Source: Gnetum montanum (taxonomy: Eukaryota; Streptophyta; Gnetopsida; Gnetales; Gnetaceae). Taken from it: a DNA stretch of 64,000 bases. The stretch is taken from the NCBI GenBank assembly GCA_015680685.1, contig MNCI01004112.1, forward strand, positions 181,403 to 245,402, in the 5' to 3' direction. Numbering within the stretch: position 1 is the stretch's first letter; each line of letters opens with the position of its first letter. The notes below the pieces were generated by a model that had not been told where the DNA came from, searched no databases, and saw only the letters and a program-made list of their open reading frames with translations. The translations under genes and the position numbers were made by a program. Shown piece by piece: positions 47,571 through 60,465 of the stretch.

Positions 47571-49564
47571 TCTATTTGTGGACAACCCTACTCGCTATTT
47601 CAGATCTCCTCCCTCCAACTCAGTCATGGGGGAGAGGGCCACCAATGCTAATCATTCTCACCCCTCAGTTCCTTTTGTATTTTTGTTTTACACATTTTTG
47701 TTCTACAAATTTTTGTTCTACACATTTTTGTTTTACACATTTTTTCATATTTACTTTTTTTTTACACCATCTTTACCATTTTTACTATTTCTTTGTTTGT
47801 TTAATTTACTTTCATTCATCATACAATAAGTGCTCATGATGGTGGATTGTCCTATAATGGTTTTGATTATTAATGTTTGGTTTTTACCTTTGGTTTTCAA
47901 TGTTGATATTAAGATATGGTTTCTTTTGATAAAATAGGCAATGAGTCCACATCATGCATTCATCCATTCAAATCTATGGTTCCCCTTTGTTTGGAAGTGT
48001 GTTGTCCCTTTTTTTAAAGAAAAACTTATTAATGAACTGGTGGCTTAGTACTTTTCAAACCAAGGAAAGATTCAAATGGATTGAAAAGGGTGTGACTTCA
48101 AGGGGATTTGATGCATTTATGCTGACTATTCTCTTGGGTACTCGGATGCTTTTCATGAGTCTTCTACCATTCCACTATTTACCAACTATTAGGAAGTTTA
48201 ATGAATCTAAAAAATTCTTTGCATGGTGTGGTTCTCACACAAAAAAAAACTAGTGGGAATTCAAAGCACACCTCTTAGACATAATAAAGAAACATGCATT
48301 GCAAACACTGGTTATGGCACTAGAAATACATGTTACCCATGCCTAAAGTTTTCCTCTAACTAAGGCCCTTTCTCGCTTCCTGCTTTCCTATCTTTCTCTT
48401 CTTGGAATGGTGGTGACTCGATGGACGTGTTCATGTTGCTTCATGAGGATCAATTGGTCAAATGTTTTGATGTGAGATCACTAGATGTGGTTGGTGAGTC
48501 TAGACTTGGGGTGAATTTTATTCCGTCACCTTAGCCACATAATACACAAGGGACTTTACACAACCTTGCTCTTGGGATACCATTCCATTTCCTCCTCTCC
48601 TTCCATATTTCTTCCCCTATTCCACCTCATTGTTGGTTTTATGATTATTCTATGTCTTGGTTGACACATTGTTAGTCTTTGGTAAACTCTTGTGGGTAAG
48701 TTCTTAACCATTGTTTCCATATGTCATTTCAAGAGCCTACAGACTCTTTGGTTTGTGAATCTGTCAGGGCATAAAAGGCATGGGCCTACTTTGGGGAGGA
48801 CCCACTGGCATTCCTTTCTAGATCAATTATTAAGTTCTTTTCCTTAAACATCCTTTGCAATCAACCATTTCTTATTTCACCCCCATCCATGACATCCATT
48901 TTATTAGCTTCACCGTTGTTATTTCCCTCAACTTCATTGTTCCTTCAGTTTTTCCACCCTATTGCTACTGAAGGTTCTCTCTTAGTAGTGGGGACCTTGT
49001 CACAAAATTTTTCCATTCAATCACCTATCTCACCCCTACACCTTGGGTAGTTATCAGTTAAAAACTTCTAACCCAATATTTGCCATACCCACAACATAGC
49101 CAATGCACTTATATCGAGGCAAGGTATCAATTGCATTATGGCTTATCTATTCTTGCTAATTCGTGACTGTGTTGTGTCTGCAGATGGCAATTACACCAAC
49201 AATGGACTGGGATAGGAGGAAGCACTCGAGATGGACTGGAGCTGAAGCATTTACATAAGGAACAAGTTTGGTCATCTGGCTATGGATGAACAATGGAATG
49301 TACATTTCTGACATTGGCAACAACGTGCCTCATTTTCTTTTCTCTCTCTCTTTGTCTTCAAGTTATCGGATAAGGGTTTAGATGTCATTTATGTACAATG
49401 TTCACCACAATGGACGTGAACACCAATGTTGTAATATGTTTGTCAATCCATTCACCAGGCACTTTAAGCCTGTTATTCTCTATCACTGTCAATTCCCATT
49501 TAGTCAATAATCCCATACCTTCCCAATATTTTGTAAGGAACTCGAGGATGAGTTTTCATTCAGT
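47570..49564. other. Element D 3' untranslated region
   Basis: About 2 kb between integrase and PPT. T-rich, including a repeated 'ttctacacatttttgtt' run near 47690-47750. The ORF 47954-48253 has no recognisable motif. The extra ORF found in element A is absent. Confidence 0.6.
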
Positions 49565-49574
49565 CATGGGGATA
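49565..49574 (+). other. Polypurine tract of element D
   Basis: CATGGGGATA directly before the LTR; matches element A's PPT. Confidence 0.7.
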
Positions 49575-49950
49575 TGATGAGCTACAATATCGCATCTACG
49601 ATATTAAGTACGCGATATCAAAGCCTTCCAAGTGATATCGAACATCCAATATCAGGGCCTGTCTTGTCACCTATAAATAAGAGGTAGGTGCACTTGGTTT
49701 GGCAATAGTTTTTTAATTAGTCTTAGTCCCTTACCCAAACTCTTTCCTTTTTTCCTTCTTAGAGTTAGAATTATTTCTGAGTGCCTGCAGTAGGAGTCAT
49801 AAAGTGAATAGATCTTTATTCAAGCATTGTGTACTTGAGCATACCTTGTGGTTGAAAATAAAGACGAACTTTGTGATAAACCTTGCAGCATTCAGAATCT
49901 CTTATTTAATGTTATTTATAGTTATTTAATGCTTTCCTTAGTTAATTAAT

Positions 49951-49991
<41 letters not shown>

Positions 49992-50433
49992 GTTAACTCC
50001 ACCAAGTAAGCACACTTAGTACGACCACTTCGAGCATGCGTGGAATAGTTGGTAACCTAGTAACAATTAGCGTTTGGTAATCCCAATAGTGTTGCACTGG
50101 TTCAGGATGTGTACAGCAAGTGGGAATAGATGCTGGTGTTAGGACTAGTTAGAGCATACTAGATTAGTTAAATTGAATTAGTTACTTAATTAGTTCACTT
50201 CTTCCTTTATAGTACCAAGACATAAAACATCAAAAAATATATCAAAATCATCTACCTCAAGTTTACTTAACCATACAATTGCGCTATATAAGTAAGCTTG
50301 GGAAGACAATGATTAACTAACCCATTCGGGTTCTGTAAAGGTGCATAAGCACTTAGTCCTTGGAATTCGACTGGATCGTGCGTGTATGCTCGTATTCATA
50401 TGGTTGAGCATAGGGATACCTCTCTACTCATCA
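49575..50433 (+). repeat. 3' LTR of element D
   Basis: 859 bp. TATA box TATAAATA at 49672-49679. TC microsatellite (35 nt) at 49953-49987, longer than in the 5' LTR. Ends TACTCATCA. Differences to the 5' LTR are spread throughout and mostly transitions, so the insertion is not recent. Confidence 0.95.
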
Positions 50434-50438
50434 AAAGT
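50434..50438. repeat. Target site duplication, right copy (element D)
   Basis: AAAGT, identical to 40368-40372. Confidence 0.95.
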
Positions 50439-51900
50439 ACACTTCTCATACAAGTTTAAGCTCCATCAAATCTTAAGAGTGACCCATCTCAAATAATACT
50501 AGGCTTAAAGGAATGTACTAATCCTAAAGACCTATTATATCCTTCCAACTAATGTCTTGCATAAAATATGAACACTTGGTAAAGTTGAGAAACCATCTAT
50601 GACATCTTATTCTCGAATGTCATGGAAAACATCAAATGTATATTACATTAGACATTATGCATAAAGAAACTAATGGGAAAAATGTAGAAGAAAAAAGAAA
50701 AGAATGCTTTATTGATATGAAATAGCATATTTTCATCATACTTTGAGGATTCCTTAGGGTTATCTTCCCTTGGCATGTATCCCTTAGAGGCTATCTAGCA
50801 CCACCACCATGGTTAGTTCTGCAATCAGCTAGAAGTGATAACTAGTTACCTTTCTATCCCACTTCCCCCAACACCTATTACACATCTTTACCAGCTTTAC
50901 AACTCTATGTTGATGTGACCTCTAATGCCAAGGTATAAATGCCTTAGGTCAAATCCTCAAATGTCATCTCAAAAGACATGCCCTTTATTACAATGCATCC
51001 TTTTATGTCTTAATTACAACTTTTTTTTTAGATCTTAATTACTATAATCAAACACTTGTTATGAAGAGACATCATCTTTGTTATGCAATAGCACTGTTTG
51101 GGAATAGGAATGTGATAATCTATCCCACTTAGATTTCATTCATCCTTGAACAAATCCTTGTTCACCATCTTTCTTCAACTCTGATATTTCTTTCATAATA
51201 TTAAACTACAAGACATTTATATTTCTGTTTGACTTAAGGTTGAATATCCTAATGTTCTCTTACTTATTTTGAAAACAAAATATAAGTGAGAAGAGTACAT
51301 GGAAAGTTAAATCTTATTTTATCAATACTTAGCTCATTCTCTAAGATAATGATAAGAGGTAAATTAAAGGTCTACCAACCATTAATTACTAGTCCTAACT
51401 AGAGTCACACAAAGTATAACTTATATATGGTTACCCAAGTAAAGGTAGAACATCCTTATTCCCAACTTACATTACCCTAGAGATTTCACTTCCCTAATTA
51501 AAATATAAATTAAATAATAAAGAAAATTATGAAGGTCATAAATAAAAGTAATATTAAGATACTCCATAATCTTAATCAACCTCAGGAATTAATGGAAGTA
51601 GTTTTAGTTCCGCCATAAGGGATATATAATCAAATGGTTTTGTTTTGCCATAATAAGTCGTGAACATTCTTTCCTTTCCATGATTTGAAGTTATGAAATT
51701 TCAAAGATTATGTCTTCTAATCTCCATTCAAACCTTTTAACTATGCAAGGATATGTGGGTATTTGTCCTTGTGATAATCCAAGATCCATGTTAGACATAG
51801 CAGATGTTATTTTTTTCACTAGCTAGGGATCTTTCAATCACATTGTATGTTGCAAATTTCATTCGTATTCTTGAATTCTCTTCTCAATCATTTCTCTTCA
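50439..51900 (-). pseudogene. CCR4-homolog-4-like fragment, copy 2, with repeat downstream
   Basis: Minus strand: MKFATYNVIERSLASE (the FxxxSYNxLA start of the nuclease domain, missing in copy 1) near 51830-51880, then RLEDIIFEIS near 51700, then DYISLMAELKLLPL (C-terminal end) near 51610. Most of the middle, including the GDFN site, is deleted. The rest (51560-50600) is the downstream repeat shared with 36431-37465. Copy 2 was later split from its continuation (40372 downward) by element D. Confidence 0.6.
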
Positions 51901-52841
51901 TGGATATCATACGTCTTGCTAGAATAAGTTTATGACTCTCCATGATGTTGCTATGGCATGATTTGATTATAAGTTGAATGAATATACAACTTCATGATCA
52001 TTCTAGTTTATCAACTAATGCTTCAATTACTTTTGGGTTAGTAACAACTAGCTACATTACCTAGACTCATAATGATCTTTTTACCTTCCTTAAGATACTA
52101 ACTCTAATAGTATAACTAATGACATGCTGAGGGTTAGTGATCTAAGACTATCTATCTAAAGAGATTAAGTTCCTAATTTTAAGGCCCAAGATGGCCCAAG
52201 AGGTTAGATATTTTAGTCTCAACAACTAAATTATCAGGCATGGTTACTCAATCTAAGTTATGCCCTCTTAAAGCACAATTTAAAATATCACCTAATTTTT
52301 GGGTTCTTGAATGATCAATCTAACCTTACTATTAATTTTAGAAGGTGAAAATGTTAGAAATTACTATTCATATGTTAGAAATGGACATCATATGCCCAAG
52401 TTATGCTAAAATTAAGCCTTTGAGGATCTTAAGGCATCAAGTTGGACAACAAGTAAAAACTATTTTTTGGAGCTATGTGGGACAATCTAACTTTTACCTT
52501 TTGTCTACAAGGTCAAAATCTACTAGAAATGACTCCTCATTCACTAAAAAAGGCTTTCAAAATCAAAATTTATGATTTTGAAGTCCAAAACTTTGAGCAT
52601 GAAAAACAAGACTTCCTAAGAGGGGGCCCATTTTAGTACTACTTTAGGACAAGTGCACTTAATTAAAAAAAATTTTAAAATTTGTTACAATTTCATCAAA
52701 GTATTTTATATGTTATTTATTTTTTGTTATTTTATTTCATTAGCTTTAAACTTCTTGTATTTTAAAAAAAAATTATCAATTAATAAAAAATTCAAACGTT
52801 TTTGTCAATTGATAGAATTTTTCTTATCATTAGAAGGCAAT
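51901..52841. other. AT-rich stretch without recognisable gene
   Basis: Short ORFs only (52345-52575, 52653-52847), no motif seen. Confidence 0.5.
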
Positions 52842-53010
52842 GAATGATGGTGCCAATAGACACCATCAATTGCTAAAGGATGCAGGGAATGATAACACCT
52901 AAAGAGACCATCAATAGCTATAAAAGGTAAGGAATGACAATACTAGTGAGCACCATCAATAGCCAAAGGAGGTGCGGAATGATAGTGCTGACAGACACTA
53001 TTAGAGTGGA
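52842..53010. repeat. 45-bp tandem repeat, ~3.7 copies
   Basis: Units at 52842-52886, 52887-52931, 52932-52976 and partial 52977-53010, each starting GAATGAYRRT and containing ACCATCAATWGC. Period exactly 45 without indels between copies. Confidence 0.85.
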
Positions 53011-53564
53011 CAGTAGTAGTAGAAATAGAGAAAACGTAGAGGATGACAAAGCTAGTGTAGAGGATAACACCAACAAGGGAAGGACATGGTAGAGGATGAT
53101 CAATTTTCTAGCAGTGCTATAGAAAATAAAGGCAACCATTAGAGTGGTTGGAGGTAGGGAGTGAAGAAGGCATCCATGGTGGCAAGGTTAACCAGGAGGA
53201 CTTCGCAGCTAGCTTAGCTACAAGGAAGAGGGTTTATAGTGATGGCCATAGGGCAAGGGTTTTCTGAGGCTACTACTACCAGTAACAATAGGCCAAGTAG
53301 TGGCAAGCCAAACATTATTGGTAGTAACCTATTATGATGCCTTGCAACAAGGTAGTTGGCCATAGGTAGGCTTAATGCTACTAGTGACGGGTCATGTCAT
53401 GGCCAGGCAAACTATAACGCTACGCAACTACCTAGCCATGATGGCTAGTGGTAGCCTTCCTTGCCCTATCAAGGAAAGGTAAAATTTAAATTTTTTTAAT
53501 TCAAATTTAACAAATTATAAATTTATATTAAAAATAAATTTTCATTTACAACTAACAAAGCAAC

Positions 53565-53790
53565 CTCACCTAGTGGCTAGTAGAGTGGAGCTTCAAAAAA
53601 TAAGGTTGTGGATTTGACTCCATGCCCTAAAATTTTGATAAAAAAATTTTTAAAAAATTTTTAATATTATTTTATTCTACCCTACCATGATGGTTGATGT
53701 GGTGGTTCAATGGATGATAGGGTATGAGTTCAATTTAACTAAGGAAAGGTTCCAAGTTTGATTTTCAATTCTAAAATTTTGACTTTTCTT
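53565..53790 (+). repeat. Two tRNA-like (SINE-like) modules
   Basis: First: TAGTGGCTAGTAGAGTGG (box A-like, 53571-53588) and GGATTTGACTCC (box B-like, 53610-53621). Second: TGGTTCAATGG (box A-like, about 53703-53713) and GAGTTCAA or GGTTCCAAG (box B-like, 53727-53756). Each is followed by an A/T-rich tail. Internal promoter pairs like these mark tRNA-derived SINEs; matches are loose. Confidence 0.25.
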
Positions 53791-53799
53791 TCTCTTTAA

Positions 53800-55480
53800 A
53801 TAATTTAATAATTAATTATTTATTTATTATAAGTACACATAACAAGAAAATTTAAATGATGATATATCACAAACTATAAATCCAATCAAGACGAAATGTA
53901 TACCATTGGTATCACCTCAATGAGTACTACGGATTGGGCATAGTTTTAGGGTTCAAAAAATAAGTTGGTTTTTTAAGGATTTGAAAGGACCAAAAGAGCC
54001 TATTTTGTTGGATTAACATTAGTAGGATCATGTTTGGGTGATTTGAGGACTTCTAAGATGACTTGGTTTCAATTATAAATCATATACTAGACCTTGGAAA
54101 AACTATAACACATGTACCTTCTAATTTTACAAGTGATATAGCCCTATACTCTCGCATCATAGCTATTCCCTAACAAGGTACTAAGGAGTGGTTTCCCTAT
54201 GGATCTCATGATAATAACCATTACTAGTTAAGTAGCATGACATAGTCTTATGGCTAAGTTGACTTCATTAAACCTAACAATGAATAGGTCCTAAATAAGG
54301 ATAAAAAATGTCAAGTTATAGAGTTAGGTATATAGGGATAATAAGTTGCAAGTAAGACAAGGTTGACTTAGGCAATGCTTACCAACCTTTGGGGGAACTT
54401 AATAATAACTTTAATCAATTAATAATTATATCATTACTACAAGATGGATAAGAGTTACCTAGAATAATATATTCTTATCTTACTAAGGTTTTTCATAGTT
54501 GGTGTACCTTATTAAGGCATAATTAAATCTCTTGGTTGACAATATCCATAAAAGTCACTATGAAGGTATCTTCTTTATTGATAGGTTCATGCTGAATAGG
54601 ATGTGCATTCATGGTTCTTGATGAGCCAAGAAAATTGTGGTGCAAAATACCTTTAATCTTTATCTTTGTTTCTTTCACTGTAGAAATTTCACCTGGTTTA
54701 TGACTAACCTGCGAGTCGTATCCCGTGGAGGAATGGTTTAAAGTCAAAAGATCATCAAGACATAAAACAAATGATTAGATCTAGATTCAATTGAGAAAAC
54801 CACACTTATGGTTGTCACCTATAATTAAAATCAACAATATTCATCTTACCTTCTAACATTAAGTTCAAAGATGAATACAACCAATTAAACCAAGTTGAAT
54901 TTAAATAAACTAATGAGAAATAAGGAAGATTACAAAGGAGATGTCACCTAATTTTTGACCCTACTATGTTGTCTCTGTAGTGTAAGAACTTCATAATCTT
55001 GAATTATTATTGGTTGTTAATTGTCACAAAGCATCAACACTCTTCCTTCACAATTTTATGTACAAAAAAAATTCTAATCTAGTGTGGTTTTCTCAATAAT
55101 ATCCTCTCTCTCTATTTCTTTTTATCCTCTTTTTTTTTCTTAATACAATATGAATTTTATTATTTATACTCCATGATGCTTTAAAAACAAGTAACTCAAT
55201 AATGGAATGATAACATACCAATCCATTATATTAGAGGTAAATTCCAAGTTGGGCATTCTTATGTTTTAAATTATCATGGAAGGTAATGAAAGTGGAAAAA
55301 GAGGAATGCCAGCCAAGAAATGATAGGGCTACATGGATGAACACCATCATCATCGGCGTTAGTCGGATACTCCACATGGTTGAAGATGTAGTTGTTGCTT
55401 TGTAACTGTAAGAAACCATGCATTTTTCCAACAATCGAATGTTGTGGTCAACACTCTTAATTGTCCATTTCTGGATTCTC
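53800..55480. other. AT-rich stretch without recognisable gene
   Basis: Short ORFs on both strands, none with recognised motifs (for example 54523-54747, minus). Confidence 0.5.
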
Positions 55481-55489
55481 TATTACCTG

Positions 55490-55913
55490 CATGGCCACAC
55501 CTGAATGCTAATCCCATCGCTATCATTATCGTTCTTGATATCTAGGCAAAGCCCATTCCAATTGTGGACCTGGCTCAAACTAGACGATCAAACTGGGTAG
55601 CCTTTGATCATCACCTGCAATGGATCTCCCATTTCAGATCCTTTTTTATAGCAAATGCATTAGATATATTCTACAAGAAAACTGGACTCCCTGACAGTGG
55701 CTACAATTATGGAAGCAAAGGCTATTGCATGGTGCACCGTGATCTCACTTGGATGAAACCCCTCCCCTGGCTCTGCAATGTATGCCCAATGAGAGTTTGA
55801 TAGAATCCACATCTAACATTGTCATTGTTATGTTCCACTATTCCAATGCTAATTTTGTTGGCAGAGCCCTCCAATCCTATGGCAACTACTCTATTTGCTT
55901 TCTCAACTTCCAT
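55490..55913 (-). pseudogene. Kae1/OSGEP-like tRNA threonylcarbamoyltransferase fragment
   Basis: From ATG at 55913 the minus strand reads MEVEKANRVVAIGLEGSANK, closely matching the N-terminus of plant Kae1/OSGEP (AIGFEGSANKIGVGIV). Next comes RGFIQ (normally GFLPR with a downstream metal-binding HHH, here lost), then GSEMGDPLQV near 55620-55650 (normally GPGMGAPLQV), LSQVHNWN (LSQLWNKP), and GISIQVW near 55500 (GGNTQVI). The functional protein makes t6A37 on tRNAs in the KEOPS complex. Stops and loss of the metal site make this a dead N-terminal fragment; no introns are evident. Confidence 0.6.
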
Positions 55914-58400
55914 GCTTTCGTCCTCTATCTATCCTATTTTTGATCCTACTCTTGCTCCTGCAAAACCTAGTGTTTTAGTTGTTGGCACATGAATTCTTCC
56001 AATAGTTGCTATAATAGCCCATCTCTATCTTTTTTATCTATGGACGATACAAGGAAGATTTTCATAGAATCTTGTGCATGAACGCTATCTACCATATTTG
56101 TCCCTTCTTTAGATAAGGACTCTTTCAAGTCAAAAGCACAGTAGGTAGAATCAGATAGGAGGTCTTTGAGGTGCAAGAGGTCTAACAAGTCCATGTAAGT
56201 GAAACTTAACACTTTCTCATCATGGCTCTGTTGTGGGTTTTATGAAGACGACAAAGGTTGCTGCTTGATGACCCATAAATGTAACTATGCCTATCGATTG
56301 CTCCAAGTTACCCTAATTCTAATAACTATAATGTATATATAGCTTATATATGTACATATATAATTATATATAATGTTTTTATGATATTTATATATAATAA
56401 TTATAATGTTTATATATATATATATATATATAATTATTATATATGTATCATATATCATATGAAATTAAAATATATATTTAATATACATATAATTAATATA
56501 ATACATAATGTATAGTATGATATTTATATAATATAAAATTGTATATAATATTTATATAACAGATTAATTAAACTAAAATAAAATAGACAAATGAACTAAA
56601 ATAAACATTAATTAAATACTAATTAAATAATTAACAGTATGTAATTAATTGAAATGCATTATTTTAAAACTACTAATTTTGGGATTTAACATAGCCCCTA
56701 ACTAGCTTTTGGTCAATGCCTAGCCATAAAGGCAATAGTAATAACAATAATAATAATAACATTAATATATGCATAACTATAAAATAAAATTATGATACTA
56801 TTATTTATTCCAAGTTATTGTTTTGGCTATTCAAAATTTAACACAGGCATTTAACAAGAAATAGATTATTAACATTCACTATTCAACATCAAAAATTAAC
56901 AAAACAAAAATTAAACTTGTCCAAATATTTGTTTACTAATTATGTATATATGCTTATTCCTATTTTGATGATAAATTTTTTTTATTGGATATGAGCCCAC
57001 ATATAACTCAATTAGAAAGGCCCTACCTAGAATTAATTAGACTGAATATCACCTCACAAGGTATGCTTCATTAGGTGTAAGAATGTCTTATAAATTAAAG
57101 GTATAAACCTTTCCTATGATTTAAGGATTCGAGATGAATTACTTACATCTAACTCCTTCCCTAACTTGATCTTGGCTCAGCTTCCAAGTTGGTTATACCC
57201 TACTATCATATCCTTTATTAATTGGTTATCATCCCCACCTAATTAAGCTAAGGTATGTAACATAGTTAGGTTAATTAGCAAAGATAAATTATTAAAAAGA
57301 GATGTGGTCAAAGGATATACCAAAAGCAAGAATTAACTTGGGTTTTATTTTTCCAAACAAAGAGGGAACCAAAGGCAATGGGTGAACAAGTGTTAGTATC
57401 CATCATTGGCTACAATAGTAGGGATCTTGAGCACTAACGCCTATGGAAGACATGATGGGAAACACAAAGAAAACCCATGCATAAAAATACCACTAGTTAG
57501 AGAGATGACCATGTAAGAGAAAATAGAAAGATAATACAACAAAAATGAAAAATAAGAATTGCAAAAGATAAACACTAGGTAAAAACAAAAGAAAAAAGAA
57601 CAATAATCTAAGAAGTACAAAGAAACAAAAGCAAAATAACTAAATAACAAAGTAAGAGAAATGATTAAAAGTGAAGGTGCCCATTAACATACTGACTATG
57701 AAGGAGTCACTCCTTCACTGTCAATGTTATATCCTAGTTCTAAGGTAGTGGCATCTTAATTTGATTGGTAATTGTTGCTTGACCCTTAAGCACTCTACTT
57801 ACAAAAGGGGGTTCTTGTAGGATGCTTAAAATTGTGAGCTTGAAGCATCGGTCCAATTGTAAGGTTTTTGTGGGAGTGTGGCTCAACTCATGATTGAAGG
57901 TTCTTGTGGGGTCATTTTTTTTCTTCTCTTACTTTTTTTCTTTTATTTTTTCTTTTTTTTCTTCACAAGAAATTCAATATCTGACTAGCTACAACCATGA
58001 GGTTCTTATGGGAGCCAATTTCATTTTGTATGGATTGCTCACATGGCTTTATATCAATAGATGTCTTTTGCTACTAGAGAAACTAGGTCCAATATAACAC
58101 ACCCTTTCTACCTTAGTGACTCATCCAATCAAGTATTTAATAGAAACCAAACACTAATAAGCAGTACCCTAAACTAAGCTATTTAACCACCTTAACTTAT
58201 GGACATTATACTTAAAGAATATTATTAAAAATAATGAAGTTTATTATGTGTAAGACACTTATTAGTCTAAGGTTGATTTTGGGTTTAAACCTACCTATTT
58301 CAAGGTAGGAGGAGTTGTCCTTCTTCCTTGCATTCCAAACAGGATGCTACCGAATTATTTAGAGTCCCAACTAATAATAGAATTTCCTATTGCCCTCTAC
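55914..58400. other. AT-rich stretch, 3' flank of element E
   Basis: No supportable gene. A TA-rich microsatellite region lies at about 56330-56560. Element E's 3' LTR should lie here, but I could not define its ends or find PPT/TG edges. Confidence 0.5.
56330..56560. repeat. TA-rich microsatellite region
   Basis: Long runs of TATATA and ATATAATTAT variants, with a pure TA run near 56412-56432. Confidence 0.85.
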
Positions 58401-58405
58401 ATTTT

Positions 58406-59780
58406 TCAAGGTAAAAGTTGTAGACTATAATATATTTTTTTAGTTTTCTCTATGACATAAGAGCCTTTTTGAGGGGTACATTTGAGAGCTAATACTTCTA
58501 ACATATTGTTTTCATGTAATTCATTAGTAGTGGGATAAGTTGGGTCACTTAGCTCTACGAGTTCATCTTCTCTAGGTTTCTCAATGTGATGTTGATAACA
58601 TAACTTAAGCCTTTGTCTATTGACTAGGAATGTAGTTGAGGAATTGTTAATAGATGATATGAGAACACTTCCATTATCATTGGGTTGGACAACTAAATAA
58701 GGACCTTCCCACCTAGTAGTTAACTTTCCTGGAAATTTATCTAATCTCATATTGTAAAGACAAACTTTATCACCTATGGAAAAGTGTTTTTTAAAGAGAC
58801 TCTTATCATGTAATGTTTTCATTTTTTTTAACAATTGTTTGCTTTTCAAGAGCATGTAGCTGCATTTCATCAAGTTCGTGAAGTTGGCTGATTCTAGCGA
58901 CTTGGTTCATGTCTTCATCAAAATTGAGTTGTTGGGCTAACCACAAAGATTGGTATTTAAGTTCAATAGGTAATATACATAACTTTCCATAAACCAATTG
59001 ATAAGGTGAATATCCTAAACTTGGTTTATAGGTAATCTAATAAGCCCAAAGTGCATATTGCAATTTTTTAGACCAATCCTTCCCTTTAGTACATACAGTT
59101 TTCATTAATATATTCAAGATAATTTTATTAGCATTCTATAATTGGCCATTTATTTTAGGATGAGAGGCGATAGCTATCTTATGTTGGATACAACAAGAAT
59201 TAAGGAATTTTTCCATGATTTTATTGACAAAATTGGTTCCTTGATCACTAATGATCACTCGTGGAGTTTTAAAACGTGTTAAAATATTTAATCTAAGGAA
59301 TGCTACACCTACGTTAACATCATTTTTTGGGGTGCCTTTTGCTTCTACCCATTTGGTAACATAGTCAGTATAAACCAAAATGTTTTGACATCCATTAGAT
59401 GGTTTAAATGGCCCTAAAAATTCTATACCCCACACATCTAATGGTTTTGTTATTAAAATTGAGTTTAAGGGCATTTCATATTTTTTTTTATGGCTTCCAC
59501 TCGTTGACATTTATCACATTCTTACACATACTTATGTGCATCTTTAAAAATTGAGGGCCAGTAAAATCCACTTTGAAGGATTTTAATAGTAGTATTTTAC
59601 TATCAAAGTGGCCACCCCCTAAATCATCATGGCACATTTGTAGAATTTCTTCTTGTTCATTCTCAGCCACACATCTTCTTACTATGTTATCTTTACATAT
59701 TCGGTAGAGATACAGACTACTCCAAATATACCTAGATATGCTACGTAAGAAAAAAAAACTTTTTTTCCTTTGTCCAATTA
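58406..59780 (-). pseudogene. Element E integrase
   Basis: HHCC region in 59488-59690 (CHDDLGGGHFDSKILLLKSF, HISMCKNV, then ECDKCQ), DDE core in 59136-59510 (VWGIEFLGPFKPSNGCQNIL, DYVTKWVEAKGT, PRVIISDQGTNFVNK), the Athila-type VYGKLCILPIEL (58900-58997), and C-terminal domain in 58406-58873 with GDKVCLYNMRLDKFPGKL and RWEGPYLVVQ. The 155-codon C-terminal ORF is open. A stop separates the HHCC and core ORFs. Confidence 0.85.
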
Positions 59781-59879
59781 GTAGGGGTTTTCATAGTGAT
59801 GAGATAGTTGGCTATATCAACAAACCAAGGATCCTCTCTTGTAGAAAAAAAGTTATTCATTAGGAAATTTATCATGAAA

Positions 59880-60465
59880 GACTCCTTTTGTTCGATTCTC
59901 ATTGGAAGTTTCTAGCCTTGAAAGATTATCTGCTACCACATTGTCCCTACCTTGTTTATCTAAAATATCTAGGTCAAATTCTTGGAGTAATAAGCACCAT
60001 CTCATTATTCTTGCATTTTCTATTTTTTTGGTAGCTAAGAATTTAATGGCTGAATGATCAATATATACTCTATTTTTATATCCTATTAAATAATTTCTAA
60101 ATTTATCTAGAGCATATACAATAGCTAATAATTCTTTTTTTCTTTTCTTTTTTTGTACTTCTATAATTTACTTAGGCTTGGTCTAAACTTTTGGACACAT
60201 AATAAATCACTCATGGTGTATGATCAATGTATTGTCCTAAAACTACCCCTATTGTCATGTCACTAGCATTACACATTAAATTAAATGGATAATCCCAATT
60301 AGATGCATTTAATATAGGGGTTGTGCTTACTCGTTTTTTCAATTCCAAGAATGCTTTTTGACAACCATTAGTCCAAACAAGTGAAACATCTTTTTCTAAG
60401 AGCATGTATAATGATTTGGAAATTTTCAAAAAACATTTTAATAAACCTTCAATAATACCCAACAT
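59880..60465 (-). pseudogene. Element E RNase H
   Basis: In ORF 60211-60465: KDVSLVWTNGCQKAFLELKK, then LNASNWDYPFNLMCNASDMT and GVVLGQYIDHTP. The catalytic-site Asp (CDASD) reads Asn (CNASD). Next on the minus strand come ELLAIVYALDKFRNYLIGYK-like and RVYIDHSAIKFLATK-like stretches (60040-60160) and ADNLSRLETSNE (about 59900). Frame is broken. Confidence 0.75.

Larger units (their letters stand above)
40373..50433 (+). mobile_element. Element D: Athila-like Ty3/gypsy element, structurally complete
   Basis: 10,061 bp with LTRs 40373-41223 and 49575-50433, perfect TSD AAAGT, PBS at 41225-41241 and PPT at 49565-49574. Order: gag, protease, RT, RNase H, integrase, then about 2 kb without a gene. 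The PBS is a decayed tRNA-Asp type. Gag and pol are collinear with element A, but D lacks A's extra ORF. It inserted into the repeat that carries CCR4-like fragment copy 2. All ORFs carry stops, so it is not autonomous now. Confidence 0.95.

Noticed and set aside
47539-47839. Hydrophobic ORFs after element D integrase as an envelope protein
   Set aside because: Phe/Tyr/Leu-rich translation of a T-rich tandem run; overlapping in two frames.
55564-55943. Plus-strand ORFs of 78 and 64 codons
   Set aside because: Opposite the Kae1-like fragment, which has recognisable motifs on the minus strand.
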